Virus record (IMG/VR): IMGVR_UViG_3300033145_001320
Span: 17,768 to 81,767 of that record
From: a virus
Direction: 5' to 3' (one strand)
Length of the DNA stretch: 64,000 nucleotides
This document shows positions 1-8,625 of this stretch, in pieces. The notes below the pieces were generated by a model. It saw only the letters and a program-made list of their open reading frames with translations. It made no database searches and was not told where the DNA came from. How positions within the stretch are numbered: the first letter of the stretch is position 1; every line of letters begins with the position of its first letter. The position numbers and the translations under genes were made by a program.

Positions 1-392
1 TTATACTTAACATTCTTTTTACAATCAACCATTAAATACCTTGATGAAATATATAATCTTACATCTATTTCTCTCCTTCGATCATATGTATAATCTCGAC
101 AATCCAAAACTAACTCACATGGAGGGATTTTTGTTTTCCCTTCAATAAACTTTTCATTTAAAGTTATAATTGTTAAGTCTGGATTTTTATGAGATAATAT
201 ATCTGTTAATGCTTCTACCTTTGTCATACCAACATCAATTTGTCGATAGATGGAGTTTTTGAGATTCTTTGCTTCAACTTTATCGTGGTCTATAACTATA
301 AGAGTCTCAAGAGTTTCAATATTAGAAAGTGCATTGGCAACAAATCCTCCAAGGGTTCCAATGCCAATAACTGCGATTGTTTTATATACCAC
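1..392 (-). CDS. E1/ThiF-like Rossmann protein (partial, runs off window)
   Basis: The reading frame is open from a GTG at 392 to the window edge, so the C-terminus is missing. Near the N-terminus it has a nucleotide-binding glycine loop (AVIGIGTLGG), then an acidic strand end (VIDHDKVEAKNL) and an RQxDxGxxK segment, the order found in the E1/ThiF/MoeB family that adenylates beta-grasp modifiers. It lies just downstream of the Ubl gene at 471-935 and a hairpin terminator, so it may be a second activating enzyme of the same system. The start is awkward: an ATG at 400 has the better-spaced AGGAG but is out of frame, so the true start is GTG or one base is missing. The catalytic cysteine region is not visible. 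Confidence 0.7.
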   Translation of the reverse strand, partial: MVYKTIAVIGIGTLGGFVANALSNIETLETLIVIDHDKVEAKNLKNSIYRQIDVGMTKVEALTDILSHKNPDLTIITLNEKFIEGKTKIPPCELVLDCRDYTYDRRREIDVRLYISSRYLMVDCKKNVKY

Positions 393-422
393 GGTCTCAT
401 TGTTCTCCTGTTATATTAAAAT

Positions 423-446
423 AGGGGGGTCTGAATCGACCCCCCT
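423..446 (-). terminator. Rho-independent terminator downstream of the Ubl gene
   Basis: A perfect 9-bp GC-rich stem (AGGGGGGTC paired with GACCCCCCT) with a 6-nt loop is followed on the minus strand by an A/T run (ATTTTAATA). It lies after the stop of the 471-935 gene and before the partial E1-like gene, so it probably ends or attenuates the Ubl-cassette transcript. Confidence 0.8.
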
Positions 447-470
447 CTAACACGTTAAGCGTTAATATAG

Positions 471-935
471 TTAGCAGCCTTTCTTTCCTGCGGGTTTCAG
501 GAACTCAAGGTTATCGCTTTGTTTTAGAACATAGTCTCCGTCAACTTCTTTACCATTGATAAGTCCGGTAGAGAGTTGATCAACATTAAGAACCTCACGT
601 AGAAATTCTCCAACCTGTTTTACGGTACGTCCAACAACAGGGAAGTTTCCAGAAGAGGCACCACAAGAAACATGAATAGTAGTGGTAGCACGAGCACCGA
701 ATGCTCCGTCAGGTTTGGTTATAACGCTACGACCTGTAAATTCAATACCTGTTACAGGTCCACTCTTAGAGATGCTTGCGCTGGCTGGTGCGCCATATTC
801 TGCCATAATGGCAGCGATGACCACATCCTTGGTTTTCTTTGTCATACCAGGAATATTCAGCTCATATACACACATTCTCTTTAGTTCTCTTGAAGTTTTG
901 TCTTCTAGTTGATCTTTAGTAAAAGTTGTTCCCAT
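471..935 (-). CDS. Ubiquitin-like (beta-grasp, PRTRC-C/ThiS-like) modifier with N-terminal SAP-like domain
   Basis: The protein is 154 aa. Residues about 8-48 look like a SAP/HeH helical DNA-binding module (TSRELKRMCVYELNIPG, then a KKTKDVVIAAI helix). Residues about 66-149 read as a beta-grasp fold like ThiS/MoaD and the prokaryotic ubiquitin family: INGKEVDGDYVLKQSDNLEFL matches the conserved C-terminal strands. The tail is G150-K-K-G153-C154. A residue after the last glycine suggests a precursor that a peptidase trims to expose Gly153, and the JAMM peptidase gene nearby would suit that role. It has a good Shine-Dalgarno (AAGGAG) and follows the E1-like gene by about 20 nt. The fold call is by eye; that it is conjugated to targets is inference. 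Confidence 0.72.
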   Translation of the reverse strand: MGTTFTKDQLEDKTSRELKRMCVYELNIPGMTKKTKDVVIAAIMAEYGAPASASISKSGPVTGIEFTGRSVITKPDGAFGARATTTIHVSCGASSGNFPVVGRTVKQVGEFLREVLNVDQLSTGLINGKEVDGDYVLKQSDNLEFLKPAGKKGC

Positions 936-954
936 TTTTAAATCTCCTTCGATT

Positions 955-1638
955 TTAGTTTATTGATCTAATTTTAGAGTTTGTATTCATAGTCAGAATA
1001 TCAAAATAAACTTCTGACCGTTCATAGGACTCTTTGACAACGGCATTGTAAAAAGTCCAACACATGATAGTTGCAACTCCCAAATTCGCAAAGTAGAGTT
1101 GCGGTTCTGACACAGATAGTTCCTCACAGGACATTTCGGTAGGTAACTTATCATCGGGATTTGCGATTTCTGGATGGTATTTGCACAAGTCAGGCGTGAG
1201 ATCTTTGCTTTCTCTTCGCACATACAGTTGTACATTTCCATCTGTAAAATCATTCCCACCGGATATTAAAATAACATTTTTCATTTCTTTACAGTAATTT
1301 GATATGACCATCCGGGTTTTGTGATTATCTACACACATAAATATAATATCGCCTTCATGAATAACCTCACCAACATTTTCTGGTGTGATATATTCTTCAA
1401 AGACGTCAAACCGCAGTCTATCGAATTTAGCCTCCAATTCAGTCGCTTTTATGTCTGCCTTATTTCCAAGTCTTGTGAACTCTTGTCTTTCATAGTTCTT
1501 CGGTTCATAATCATCGCCGTCCACAAGCAAGATATCTGCGGCCATATCTTGTGAAAAGTTCATAAATCGGCATAAGCGTTCAATAAGAATAGACCCAATA
1601 CCACCAAGCCCAATAACAACAATATTATGGTCGACCAT
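955..1638 (-). CDS. E1/ThiF-family ubiquitin-like activating enzyme (PRTRC-ThiF-like)
   Basis: The protein is 227 aa from the ATG at 1638, chosen because GGAGG lies 4-5 nt upstream; a longer reading would place that GGAGG inside the gene. It has an N-terminal Rossmann loop G10-LGGIGS16, an acidic end (VDGDDYEP, D40-P46), then NYERQEF, C102-VDN and C171 in MSCEELSVSEPQ, which is where ThiF proteins of PRTRC systems carry a conserved cysteine. The family adenylates the C-terminal glycine of a beta-grasp protein. It overlaps the 3' end of the JAB gene by 14 nt and is followed by the Ubl gene, so the three are probably co-translated. C171 as a thioester-forming residue is inference. Confidence 0.85.
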   Translation of the reverse strand: MVDHNIVVIGLGGIGSILIERLCRFMNFSQDMAADILLVDGDDYEPKNYERQEFTRLGNKADIKATELEAKFDRLRFDVFEEYITPENVGEVIHEGDIIFMCVDNHKTRMVISNYCKEMKNVILISGGNDFTDGNVQLYVRRESKDLTPDLCKYHPEIANPDDKLPTEMSCEELSVSEPQLYFANLGVATIMCWTFYNAVVKESYERSEVYFDILTMNTNSKIRSIN

Positions 1639-3247
1639 CTTTACCTCCAAACACACGTCTGAATTTTGACATTAATGATCCATCGTGTCGTGGATCAACA
1701 GGAATTTCTGTGATTGGAATTTGTGGTTCACTTGGATCTGGGATTTTTATTATAGTTTCTTCAATAGCTAGAGCATTTGCTTCTTCTGATTCAGTATCTA
1801 AAAATGCTCCTGTATCCATCTCTGATTGAGAGATTCTTTCTTCCTCTGTATCAACTCCTTTGATATCTTCTTCCTCAATCAATGAATAGCAAAATGGACA
1901 TATTGTTTCACCTGCAAAAGCATGGAAAGAATTTCCACATGTGTTGCATGTGAGATACTCTGTATCCTCTTTAAGACCAGGTTCCTTTTGTAGATGTGAC
2001 TGGTCAAGTTCGCTAATATAATTCTCAGGCAAGTCTTCCTCATCTAAAGGAATGAGATAGTCATCCGTTTTGCATATCGGACATAGTGGCATATCAATAG
2101 ATTCAGTATCCTCAATAACAACAGTTTCACATTGTTTACAGATATAAATTTCAGGTTCGTAATCTTCACCTGCTTCCTCAGCTAAGAATTTATGACCTCT
2201 GAATACACATGTTTGACATGGAATGAACTCATCATCTTCGCTATCTGTAACTTCAACCTTATGCATAGGAAACTTAATTACATTTCCAGACTTTGTATCA
2301 GGTAACGCTGAAGGTTTTGTAACACCTGGTTTGGATTGCGGAGGAACAAATCCTGCTTGTTTCCATAAATCAGCATCATAATGACCACCGTAACCACCGT
2401 AACCACCATACCCATACCCAGGATAACCAGGATATGTTACTCCACCTGATCTTCCAGCATACTTGTAAGTATAAGTTCCCTTTTCAACCATTTCCATCCA
2501 TTGAGGAATTACTCTATGATATTTATCAGATACATTAACTGTAAAACGTTTGTCTAGTTTTCGATAGGAATATGAGGATTGTTTGCCTGCTACAATATCT
2601 TCAACCATTTTCCCATGTTCCCATTTGAATACTCGCCTTATCGGTCTGTTTTCCATCTTATCAATATCCACGGTTTTAACTAACCGCTCAACATAGTCTT
2701 CTGGATTAATAACAAATCTATGCCCATTTGCAACAATCGAAGCTGTGATACTCACATCCTCATCTTTCATGTTTCCAATGGTAATATGAAGACCATCGAA
2801 ATGTTTTTCATCTGAATCATCAGTTCCAGAATGAAATGCAGACATATTAGCATGACTGTGAATTGTACCAATCATCTGCATACCATCTATAGTTATTCCT
2901 TTATTGTAATCACACGCAGCACCTGTAACCTTTTGATGAGGCGGGACAATTTTATATACTCTTTTTACTTCATCATAGAAAAGCAATACAATTGCTTCCC
3001 CATAATACTCGGCATATACTGCACGAAAGAAAGCAATAACCCTGGCAAATTGACCACCAGGGATTTTCTTAATGTTCATTCGTGCCATTGAATCGACGCT
3101 TTCTAATATAGAAATGTTATCAACTGGGGCAATGCTTTCCATTATCCCAACTTTCTTTTTGAGAAATACACCTTCCTTTGCCACAATGTAACATATATCA
3201 TCGTTTGGAATATCTGTCGTCCCATCATTAACATGTACTGGAAACAT
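1625..3247 (-). CDS. JAB/JAMM metallopeptidase with C-terminal zinc ribbons (deubiquitinase-like)
   Basis: The protein is 540 aa. Residues about 60-200 hold a complete JAMM signature: E84, then H130-S-H132, seven residues, S140 and D143, the zinc ligands and catalytic Glu of RPN11/Mov34-type isopeptidases. A Gly/Tyr-rich linker near 270-290 follows. The C-terminal half has three or more CxxC pairs (CQTC, CKQC, CPIC, CNTC, CPFC), probably zinc ribbons that bind partner proteins, and an acidic tail. Such enzymes remove residues after the C-terminal glycine of ubiquitin-like precursors or cleave conjugates. It overlaps the E2-like gene upstream by 20 nt and the E1 gene downstream. Phage-tail JAB peptidases also exist, but the E1 and Ubl neighbours favour a modifier role. 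Confidence 0.88.
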   Translation of the reverse strand: MFPVHVNDGTTDIPNDDICYIVAKEGVFLKKKVGIMESIAPVDNISILESVDSMARMNIKKIPGGQFARVIAFFRAVYAEYYGEAIVLLFYDEVKRVYKIVPPHQKVTGAACDYNKGITIDGMQMIGTIHSHANMSAFHSGTDDSDEKHFDGLHITIGNMKDEDVSITASIVANGHRFVINPEDYVERLVKTVDIDKMENRPIRRVFKWEHGKMVEDIVAGKQSSYSYRKLDKRFTVNVSDKYHRVIPQWMEMVEKGTYTYKYAGRSGGVTYPGYPGYGYGGYGGYGGHYDADLWKQAGFVPPQSKPGVTKPSALPDTKSGNVIKFPMHKVEVTDSEDDEFIPCQTCVFRGHKFLAEEAGEDYEPEIYICKQCETVVIEDTESIDMPLCPICKTDDYLIPLDEEDLPENYISELDQSHLQKEPGLKEDTEYLTCNTCGNSFHAFAGETICPFCYSLIEEEDIKGVDTEEERISQSEMDTGAFLDTESEEANALAIEETIIKIPDPSEPQIPITEIPVDPRHDGSLMSKFRRVFGGKDGRP

Positions 3248-5825
3248 TTATTAAACTCCTTTCATCTTTTAACAAGATGTATGGCGATATCTTACTTTCC
3301 ATAAATAAACCATGAAAGTTTGGCCATGCTTTAACTGATTCTAGTTTAGCTTGCTCGCTTTGCCCAATCCGTGGATTAGGAATACAATCAAATACAGTAT
3401 GATTCTTTACATAATTATCTACCTTATAATCACTTGCGTGGGAGGCATATGCCCCAAGGGACACTATACGTGGATTCTTATATTGTTGTACTCTGCTTAC
3501 CATCCACCCAGTGCTGCTTCTAAAATCAGATAAACCCAATAACAAATCTCCACATTGTAATTTGATTTTTGTAATATCAATAGGAGCATGTGCTAATTCT
3601 GGCCATTTTTTAGATTTCATAGTTACTCGTTTAAAGTTTTCCATCATTTCACTATACCATAATGTACAGCAATTAGAGCATAAGACTAATGGGTCCTCTC
3701 CACCTGTATCTGTAATAAAACCAATAATTATATTCACATCCTTCTTTGGAAAGTGTGGAATATATCCTTTTTCTGCTACAATTTTTGTTCCTGCTGAAAC
3801 CCTCCCATATTTATTTGTGATTTTTCTTATTTTTCCAACATGAATATATGCTGCAGTTCCGCCAGATCCAGTACCATTAATATATACAACTTCTGTCAAT
3901 CTACCTTCCTTATCAGAAAGTACAAAGCTCAAGCTGTGACTGTCACCATCTGTTTTAAAACCTTCAATAGTTCTAGGTATTAGCATGTTGATAGGATTAT
4001 CCCAATCTGCATAAACAACTTTATCACCAACATTGAATGTTATATCAAGATCAAAACTTTCAATGTGAAGAGTTGTTCCAGAATTGATCAACAGATGTTT
4101 TATAACATCTGTTATGGTTGGTGTTGATACAGAATAATTATTGTTAAATGCTATCCCTTCTGGTGTTCCCCATGCATACCCGCTTTTAGGATGTCCATCA
4201 AATTTATAAGCTAGGAGTCTACGCCCACATCTAAATACTGGAGACATTAACTTTGTATGTTCTTTATTATATAGTGGTTTTTGTTCTCCAGATTGAGCAT
4301 CAATAACTATAGGTCGATCTACTTTACCTACTCCTACTGTTTGAAATTCTAATAATAGATTATTATTTCCTTCATTAACAGTCAGACCAGAAAATTTGAC
4401 TTCTTGCCCCGAGTTCATAATCCCTCCACTATTTGTGGAAGTAAAGATAATATATCTATCCTTTTTATTCAGTTCTACTCCATAGTAAGTTGGGTTGTCT
4501 ACATCAAGTACTTTACCTACTGTATTCTCCAAAATGTAGAATGAATTACCAAGGCGTGCTTCAGTTATACCATCTCTTGATTTTCTGATAAAGTAAACTC
4601 TTTTATAGACATCCCTACCTAGATGATTTTTAATTACAACAATATCATCTTCTTTAATAACTATTCCATTTTTCAATGTACCTTGTTCTTCAAACCTGAG
4701 TTTCTTAATAGCGTCATGAATAAAGGTTTTTACCTTTGGAGTTAACCTTACATTAATAAGACGTTTGTTTTCAAGCTCAAGTTGAATATAACGGATTTTA
4801 TCAGAATCATAAAATCCAATGAATGAATTGATAAATGCGGTTTGTTTCCCCCAAGCAATCGGGTCGCCAACATGAATATAAAAAGTCCTTGTAAGATATA
4901 TTCCTTGTGCAATATCATAATATAATGACTGTGTCTTACGTGCTTTTGGTGTTGGTTTTTCCTTCTTACCAGTGTCAACACTTTGTGTAAATATTCTAGA
5001 TAGCTCTCTATATTGTATATTTCCAGTTGCGGTATTATTATAATTAGTTTTGATAGAGGAGATTGTTTCATAGAGAGTTGGTTTTATTCTGATCCAATCA
5101 ACATTATAAATAAACATTGGATCTATTTTAGACATTGCTTCCCAACCAATATATGTATTTACTCCGGGAATGGAATCATACGCAGTATAGTTATATGTGT
5201 AATCTCCATTAAATTCCGCAGACCAAAATACCATAATTGCATTTTCGATTCCAGCATTTAAACTCTGTTGTCTTGTGTGTGCTTTGTCTCCAAAACAAAT
5301 TGATTGTTCTCCGCTTATATTCATCATTGGCATTTTTAGCAAGTAATCGCTATACCCTGCCAATCTTGCATTTCGTAGATATACGTGCCCCACCATTAAT
5401 GATGAATGTTTATCAAACATAAGAATGAAAATTGTATAAGGAAATGCTAATGTAAAGCTGAATGGTGCGTTATGTCCATCTTTATAATATGCAGCATTGA
5501 TCCCATACTCTTCAATCTTTCCTTCACCTTCAAGAGTTTTAAGCTCTCTATCCATACCATAGTTAACTTTTATGGTTCTGTATGCAGGAGGTTCTTCAAT
5601 AACCACAATATGACCATTTTGTAATTTTTCAAGGTATCTGCAATTCGGAGGAAGAATCCCTTGTTGTGTAATCCCCGAAGTTATCTTTTGCAAATAACCA
5701 TCTGTTCTTGTAACATGATGCCTGATCTTCGGTGTTGCAATGTCTTTCGATGTTTGGGCAAATTCCGAAGTTACATGCTGTACATAATTTGAATTAATTC
5801 TTATTTCATCCAACATTTCTGTCAT
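3228..5825 (-). CDS. Large protein with PRTRC-B/prokaryotic E2 family D-like N-terminal domain
   Basis: The protein is 865 aa. Residues about 70-215 follow the pattern of PRTRC system protein B, which Pfam groups as Prok-E2_D: a PPAYR element near 79, a hydrophobic strand pair near 125-145, MNISGEQSICFGD (170-180) where PRTRC-B has N-W-x-G-x-ICIG, and FWSAEF near 200 where it has FFxSxFTH. C177 is the candidate thiol residue. The remaining 600 residues are not recognised; they include beta-rich KOW-like stretches (DDIVVIKNHLGRDVYKRVY) and a C716-SNCC zinc-binding-like cluster. Its start overlaps the upstream stop (TAATG) and its end overlaps the JAB gene. Being the first enzyme of the Ubl cassette, it could act as a transferase and target-binding scaffold; that role is inference. 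Confidence 0.55.
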   Translation of the reverse strand: MTEMLDEIRINSNYVQHVTSEFAQTSKDIATPKIRHHVTRTDGYLQKITSGITQQGILPPNCRYLEKLQNGHIVVIEEPPAYRTIKVNYGMDRELKTLEGEGKIEEYGINAAYYKDGHNAPFSFTLAFPYTIFILMFDKHSSLMVGHVYLRNARLAGYSDYLLKMPMMNISGEQSICFGDKAHTRQQSLNAGIENAIMVFWSAEFNGDYTYNYTAYDSIPGVNTYIGWEAMSKIDPMFIYNVDWIRIKPTLYETISSIKTNYNNTATGNIQYRELSRIFTQSVDTGKKEKPTPKARKTQSLYYDIAQGIYLTRTFYIHVGDPIAWGKQTAFINSFIGFYDSDKIRYIQLELENKRLINVRLTPKVKTFIHDAIKKLRFEEQGTLKNGIVIKEDDIVVIKNHLGRDVYKRVYFIRKSRDGITEARLGNSFYILENTVGKVLDVDNPTYYGVELNKKDRYIIFTSTNSGGIMNSGQEVKFSGLTVNEGNNNLLLEFQTVGVGKVDRPIVIDAQSGEQKPLYNKEHTKLMSPVFRCGRRLLAYKFDGHPKSGYAWGTPEGIAFNNNYSVSTPTITDVIKHLLINSGTTLHIESFDLDITFNVGDKVVYADWDNPINMLIPRTIEGFKTDGDSHSLSFVLSDKEGRLTEVVYINGTGSGGTAAYIHVGKIRKITNKYGRVSAGTKIVAEKGYIPHFPKKDVNIIIGFITDTGGEDPLVLCSNCCTLWYSEMMENFKRVTMKSKKWPELAHAPIDITKIKLQCGDLLLGLSDFRSSTGWMVSRVQQYKNPRIVSLGAYASHASDYKVDNYVKNHTVFDCIPNPRIGQSEQAKLESVKAWPNFHGLFMESKISPYILLKDERSLINVSSTC

Positions 5826-6208
5826 TATTCACCTCTTAAGTATTTGTACTGTTTCGCATAACCGGTTAATATTTTTTCAGGACGTTGTTCATCAATAACC
5901 CAAACCTTTTGCCGCTTCAATCCTGAATCTGGATTAGACAATTGTGAGATTGAAATTGTATAGAGAGCTACCATATAAGTATTTTCAGTTTCTCTTTCTA
6001 ATGTTAAATACGCAACTTCTTTATCATTTCTTCCAGGAACTTCTAATGCAAGAAAGATATTAGGTCCTACTGGAACATGTGAATCATGTTCAATAGTTTT
6101 GATTTCTTCTTCAAGAATTATATCACAGAGTTCTCTGATCTGTTGAAGTTCATCTTTTCCTTCTACTTTCATTTGTTTAATTAGTTTTGTTAGAATCGTC
6201 ACTATCAT
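5825..6208 (-). CDS. Hypothetical protein, 127 aa
   Basis: I do not recognise this family. The protein starts with an amphipathic helix (about residues 1-35, many Lys/Glu), followed by a beta-rich half with a conserved-looking PGRNDKEVAYLTLE segment. No membrane segment or signal peptide is visible. Its stop codon shares a base with the start of the 865-aa E2-like gene (TAATG), so the two are translationally coupled and it may belong to the Ubl cassette as an accessory. Confidence 0.75.
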   Translation of the reverse strand: MIVTILTKLIKQMKVEGKDELQQIRELCDIILEEEIKTIEHDSHVPVGPNIFLALEVPGRNDKEVAYLTLERETENTYMVALYTISISQLSNPDSGLKRQKVWVIDEQRPEKILTGYAKQYKYLRGE

Positions 6209-6213
6209 TTACC

Positions 6214-6549
6214 TCACTTCTTTGGTTTGACATAATACCTTTCTTCGGCAGTATCCATATATTCAACTCTTTCAAATGGTACAGACCTCCAAGCTTTTTT
6301 ATCAAGATCATACACATGCATGATTTTGTTTTTCTGAATAAGTCCTATAATTTTTTGTATATTGACTCCTTTTGGCTTGTCTATATCAGGCACCTTTTTA
6401 AAATCAAGTGTGCATCTCATGAGTCTAGTCGAGCCATCTTTTTTTGTGAATTTGATGCTTACTTCTTTTTCATCATAAACTTTTTTCCAAAATTGTAATG
6501 CGCTTACGATTACATTAGCATCAATTTCATTATTATCGTTTTCTGCCAT
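6214..6549 (-). CDS. WYL_2/DUF2693-like SH3-barrel protein
   Basis: The protein is 111 aa. The segment FTKKDGSTRLMRCTLD followed by VYDLDKKAWRSVPFERVEYM matches the small SH3-like barrel proteins (DUF2693/WYL_2) that are common in large phages and often sit near replication genes; their biochemical function is unknown. The first 20 residues are acidic and probably disordered. It is 5 nt upstream of the 127-aa gene and adjoins the radical SAM gene, consistent with one operon. Confidence 0.65.
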   Translation of the reverse strand: MAENDNNEIDANVIVSALQFWKKVYDEKEVSIKFTKKDGSTRLMRCTLDFKKVPDIDKPKGVNIQKIIGLIQKNKIMHVYDLDKKAWRSVPFERVEYMDTAEERYYVKPKK

Positions 6550-7608
6550 TTATACTTTCTCCCTTTTGTCGGCATGAATTAAATCATCTTCTCCATCGCC
6601 CGACTCATCAATATATCGACTCATTAACAAACATGAGTGATTGCATAACCTACAAAACTTCTTTTTATCATATGTTATTGTCTCTTGAAAAACATCATTT
6701 AATGTTCCTGGATTACTTTTGTCGAAGAGATTTGTTATAGAAAATACTTTTGGTGTGGTTGTTCCTCTAATCCTTAAACATAATCTGATTGTTCCATCGG
6801 CATCAACTGTTATATTATGTATGCCTTTCTCAAGACCGCAATCCATATTTGAAGGTAACGTGTCAAACATTGCTGGTAATAGCATATCTTTCATATGTAT
6901 TAATAATGACTTATCATTATACATATCCATTAATGTAGATGCTAACTCCCAAGTTGGTTTAACTAATTGTGAATAGTCTCTAATGTTTGAAAAATCATAA
7001 TATGGATTTTTTGCAATATCAACAAATGTAATATCACTGTATATGCCTTCTGAGCTTAGATTTTTAACCAGATTATATAAAAGATGTTGATTTTCGTTCA
7101 TGACAGTTATCTCTGCAACAACATCTTTTACTTTACCACTTGTTTGAAGTTCTTTTAATTTTTTAAACCCCCAAATACTTTTCCATATTCGATCTTCTGC
7201 AAACCTATCATCAGTATCAAATTGTACTGGATCCACAGAGCTTGTAAAACCTTCTATATAATCAACTTCCTCAAATAACCGTTTTATTAATGGTTGTATT
7301 TCATCAGTATTATTGCTAATAATAGTATAATGAATATTATTATCATTACAATAGTTAATTATATCTGCAAGATCTTTCCTTAGTGTTGGCTCGCCTCCAT
7401 ACCAGATATGAAATGCTTCTGGATTATGTTTTTTGAAATTTGCTAAAGCTTTAATAATAACTTCTAAAGACATTTCATTTTTTATATAATGCTCCATCTT
7501 TGGATAGACTGATGGCATATCAGGATAATTTTTAACGATAGAACAATAATCGCAATTAATATTACATTTACGTGTTATTAACCAATTGACAATTCTAATT
7601 TGACTCAT
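6550..7608 (-). CDS. Radical SAM protein with SPASM-like C-terminal cysteines
   Basis: The protein is 352 aa. C15-x3-C19-x2-C22 at the N-terminus is the radical SAM 4Fe-4S signature, followed by a GGEPT motif near residue 92 that contacts SAM. The C-terminus has Cys clusters (CGLEKG, LCLRIRG, CRLCNHSC), the usual place for a SPASM or Twitch domain holding auxiliary clusters. Such enzymes often modify peptides or nucleotides; the substrate here is unknown. It is not an obvious QueE because it lacks the short CxxxCxxCD layout and is longer. It ends 1 nt before the 111-aa gene, and its start overlaps the stop of an HNH gene. Confidence 0.85.
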   Translation of the reverse strand: MSQIRIVNWLITRKCNINCDYCSIVKNYPDMPSVYPKMEHYIKNEMSLEVIIKALANFKKHNPEAFHIWYGGEPTLRKDLADIINYCNDNNIHYTIISNNTDEIQPLIKRLFEEVDYIEGFTSSVDPVQFDTDDRFAEDRIWKSIWGFKKLKELQTSGKVKDVVAEITVMNENQHLLYNLVKNLSSEGIYSDITFVDIAKNPYYDFSNIRDYSQLVKPTWELASTLMDMYNDKSLLIHMKDMLLPAMFDTLPSNMDCGLEKGIHNITVDADGTIRLCLRIRGTTTPKVFSITNLFDKSNPGTLNDVFQETITYDKKKFCRLCNHSCLLMSRYIDESGDGEDDLIHADKREKV

Positions 7609-8219
7609 TTGTTTTCCTTTCTATATATATCCCATCCAGAATCTACTATATAAAATCCTGTTTTATCATTAGATAAATGAAGATTGTTTTCTCTACAAAA
7701 TTTACTTAAATTTTTTATTTTAAGTAATTCGCCATTTGGATTTGTAATGAGCCAATTCTTAGATGTATAAATTGATGGGTCAAAATCTGAATTATCCTTA
7801 ATCCAGTTTTTAACTCCTATGCTGATTTTATCACGTTTTTCTGATGAGCACTCAACACCATAACTTGCATTATTCTTACCTGCTAAAGTACCCGCTTTTC
7901 TTAAATCTCTCATATTATCAAGATGAGTTCCTGTATATAGATGTTCTGGATTAACACATAATTTATTATTACACCCATGACATACCATCATATCAGGCAA
8001 AACATCTTTAATGAATAGAATATATGAAGCTCTATGTGCTGGATATGGTTTTCCTTTCATGTAAAAATCGCCATACCCCTGTTTGGGTTTTCCAGTCCAG
8101 TTCCAACATCCTGTTTTTAAATCAATTTTATACTTCTTCCTAAACCTTTTAATAATAGTTTCTCTCAAGTTGGCATTTTTCTTTACATATGTTGAACCGA
8201 ACTTTCTACCCTTTGGCAT
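7605..8219 (-). CDS. HNH homing endonuclease (HNH_3 type)
   Basis: The protein is 204 aa. The core TGCWNWTG followed by YPAHRASYILF, VCHGCNNKLCVNPEHLY and a GTHLDNMRDLRKAG tail is the HNH_3 signature of phage homing endonucleases: paired Cys residues bind zinc, and the two His and Asn form the active site. The C-terminal 60 residues (KFCRENNLHL...DSGWDIY) look like a NUMOD-type DNA-binding module. It sits between the radical SAM gene (4-nt overlap) and the 126-aa NSSS gene as a free-standing mobile gene. Confidence 0.85.
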   Translation of the reverse strand: MPKGRKFGSTYVKKNANLRETIIKRFRKKYKIDLKTGCWNWTGKPKQGYGDFYMKGKPYPAHRASYILFIKDVLPDMMVCHGCNNKLCVNPEHLYTGTHLDNMRDLRKAGTLAGKNNASYGVECSSEKRDKISIGVKNWIKDNSDFDPSIYTSKNWLITNPNGELLKIKNLSKFCRENNLHLSNDKTGFYIVDSGWDIYRKENK

Positions 8220-8231
8220 TCAATATACTCC

Positions 8232-8612
8232 TTACAACATTTCGGCCAGCATATCAGAATAATATTTTGATCCTTCAAATTTCTCACATATATTATAATC
8301 AACTGCCACCAATATAACTTTATGACCATCATTTATAGCTTTTAAAGATTTATCAAAAGCTTCTTGCTCCATATTTATAAGTCTTGCAGCCATTGCTTTT
8401 GAAGCCCAATCATATGGCCGTTCTGTTGCATATTCATATAATTCTTTCTTTGTATCTAACCGTTTCCAGATCTGAACGCCTTCATTTGTAGCTTCAGGAT
8501 CGCCATCCAGCTTATTGATATATTTTTCAAAACCAGGAATATCATCTTCATTAAGAGACATAATATATGCTGCTGATGAACTGTTCGCTATAAAATCTAA
8601 CTTTACTTTCAT
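8232..8612 (-). CDS. NSSS-leader protein 1, 126 aa
   Basis: The function is not recognised. It begins MKVKLDFIANSSSAAYI, a variant of the N-terminus shared by four genes at 12-13.5 kb (consensus MKxKxDFVTNSSS followed by hydrophobic residues). The body is unrelated to those proteins: acidic and helical, with an ATERPYDWASKAMAARLINMEQEAF segment. It has a strong AGGAGG site and lies between the SbcC gene and an HNH gene. Similar NSSS-type N-termini occur on many uncharacterised bacterial and phage proteins; I know of no assigned role. Confidence 0.75.
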   Translation of the reverse strand: MKVKLDFIANSSSAAYIMSLNEDDIPGFEKYINKLDGDPEATNEGVQIWKRLDTKKELYEYATERPYDWASKAMAARLINMEQEAFDKSLKAINDGHKVILVAVDYNICEKFEGSKYYSDMLAEML

Positions 8613-8625
8613 TCAGAAAAACCTC

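Noticed and set aside
1-5825. A complete PRTRC plasmid element
   Set aside because: The ubiquitin-like genes are present, but no ParB-like or other PRTRC-specific genes are visible and the surroundings are phage genes.
6550-7608. QueE assignment of the radical SAM gene
   Set aside because: Length, SPASM-like C-terminal cysteines and sequence do not fit the short QueE family, even though QueD is nearby.
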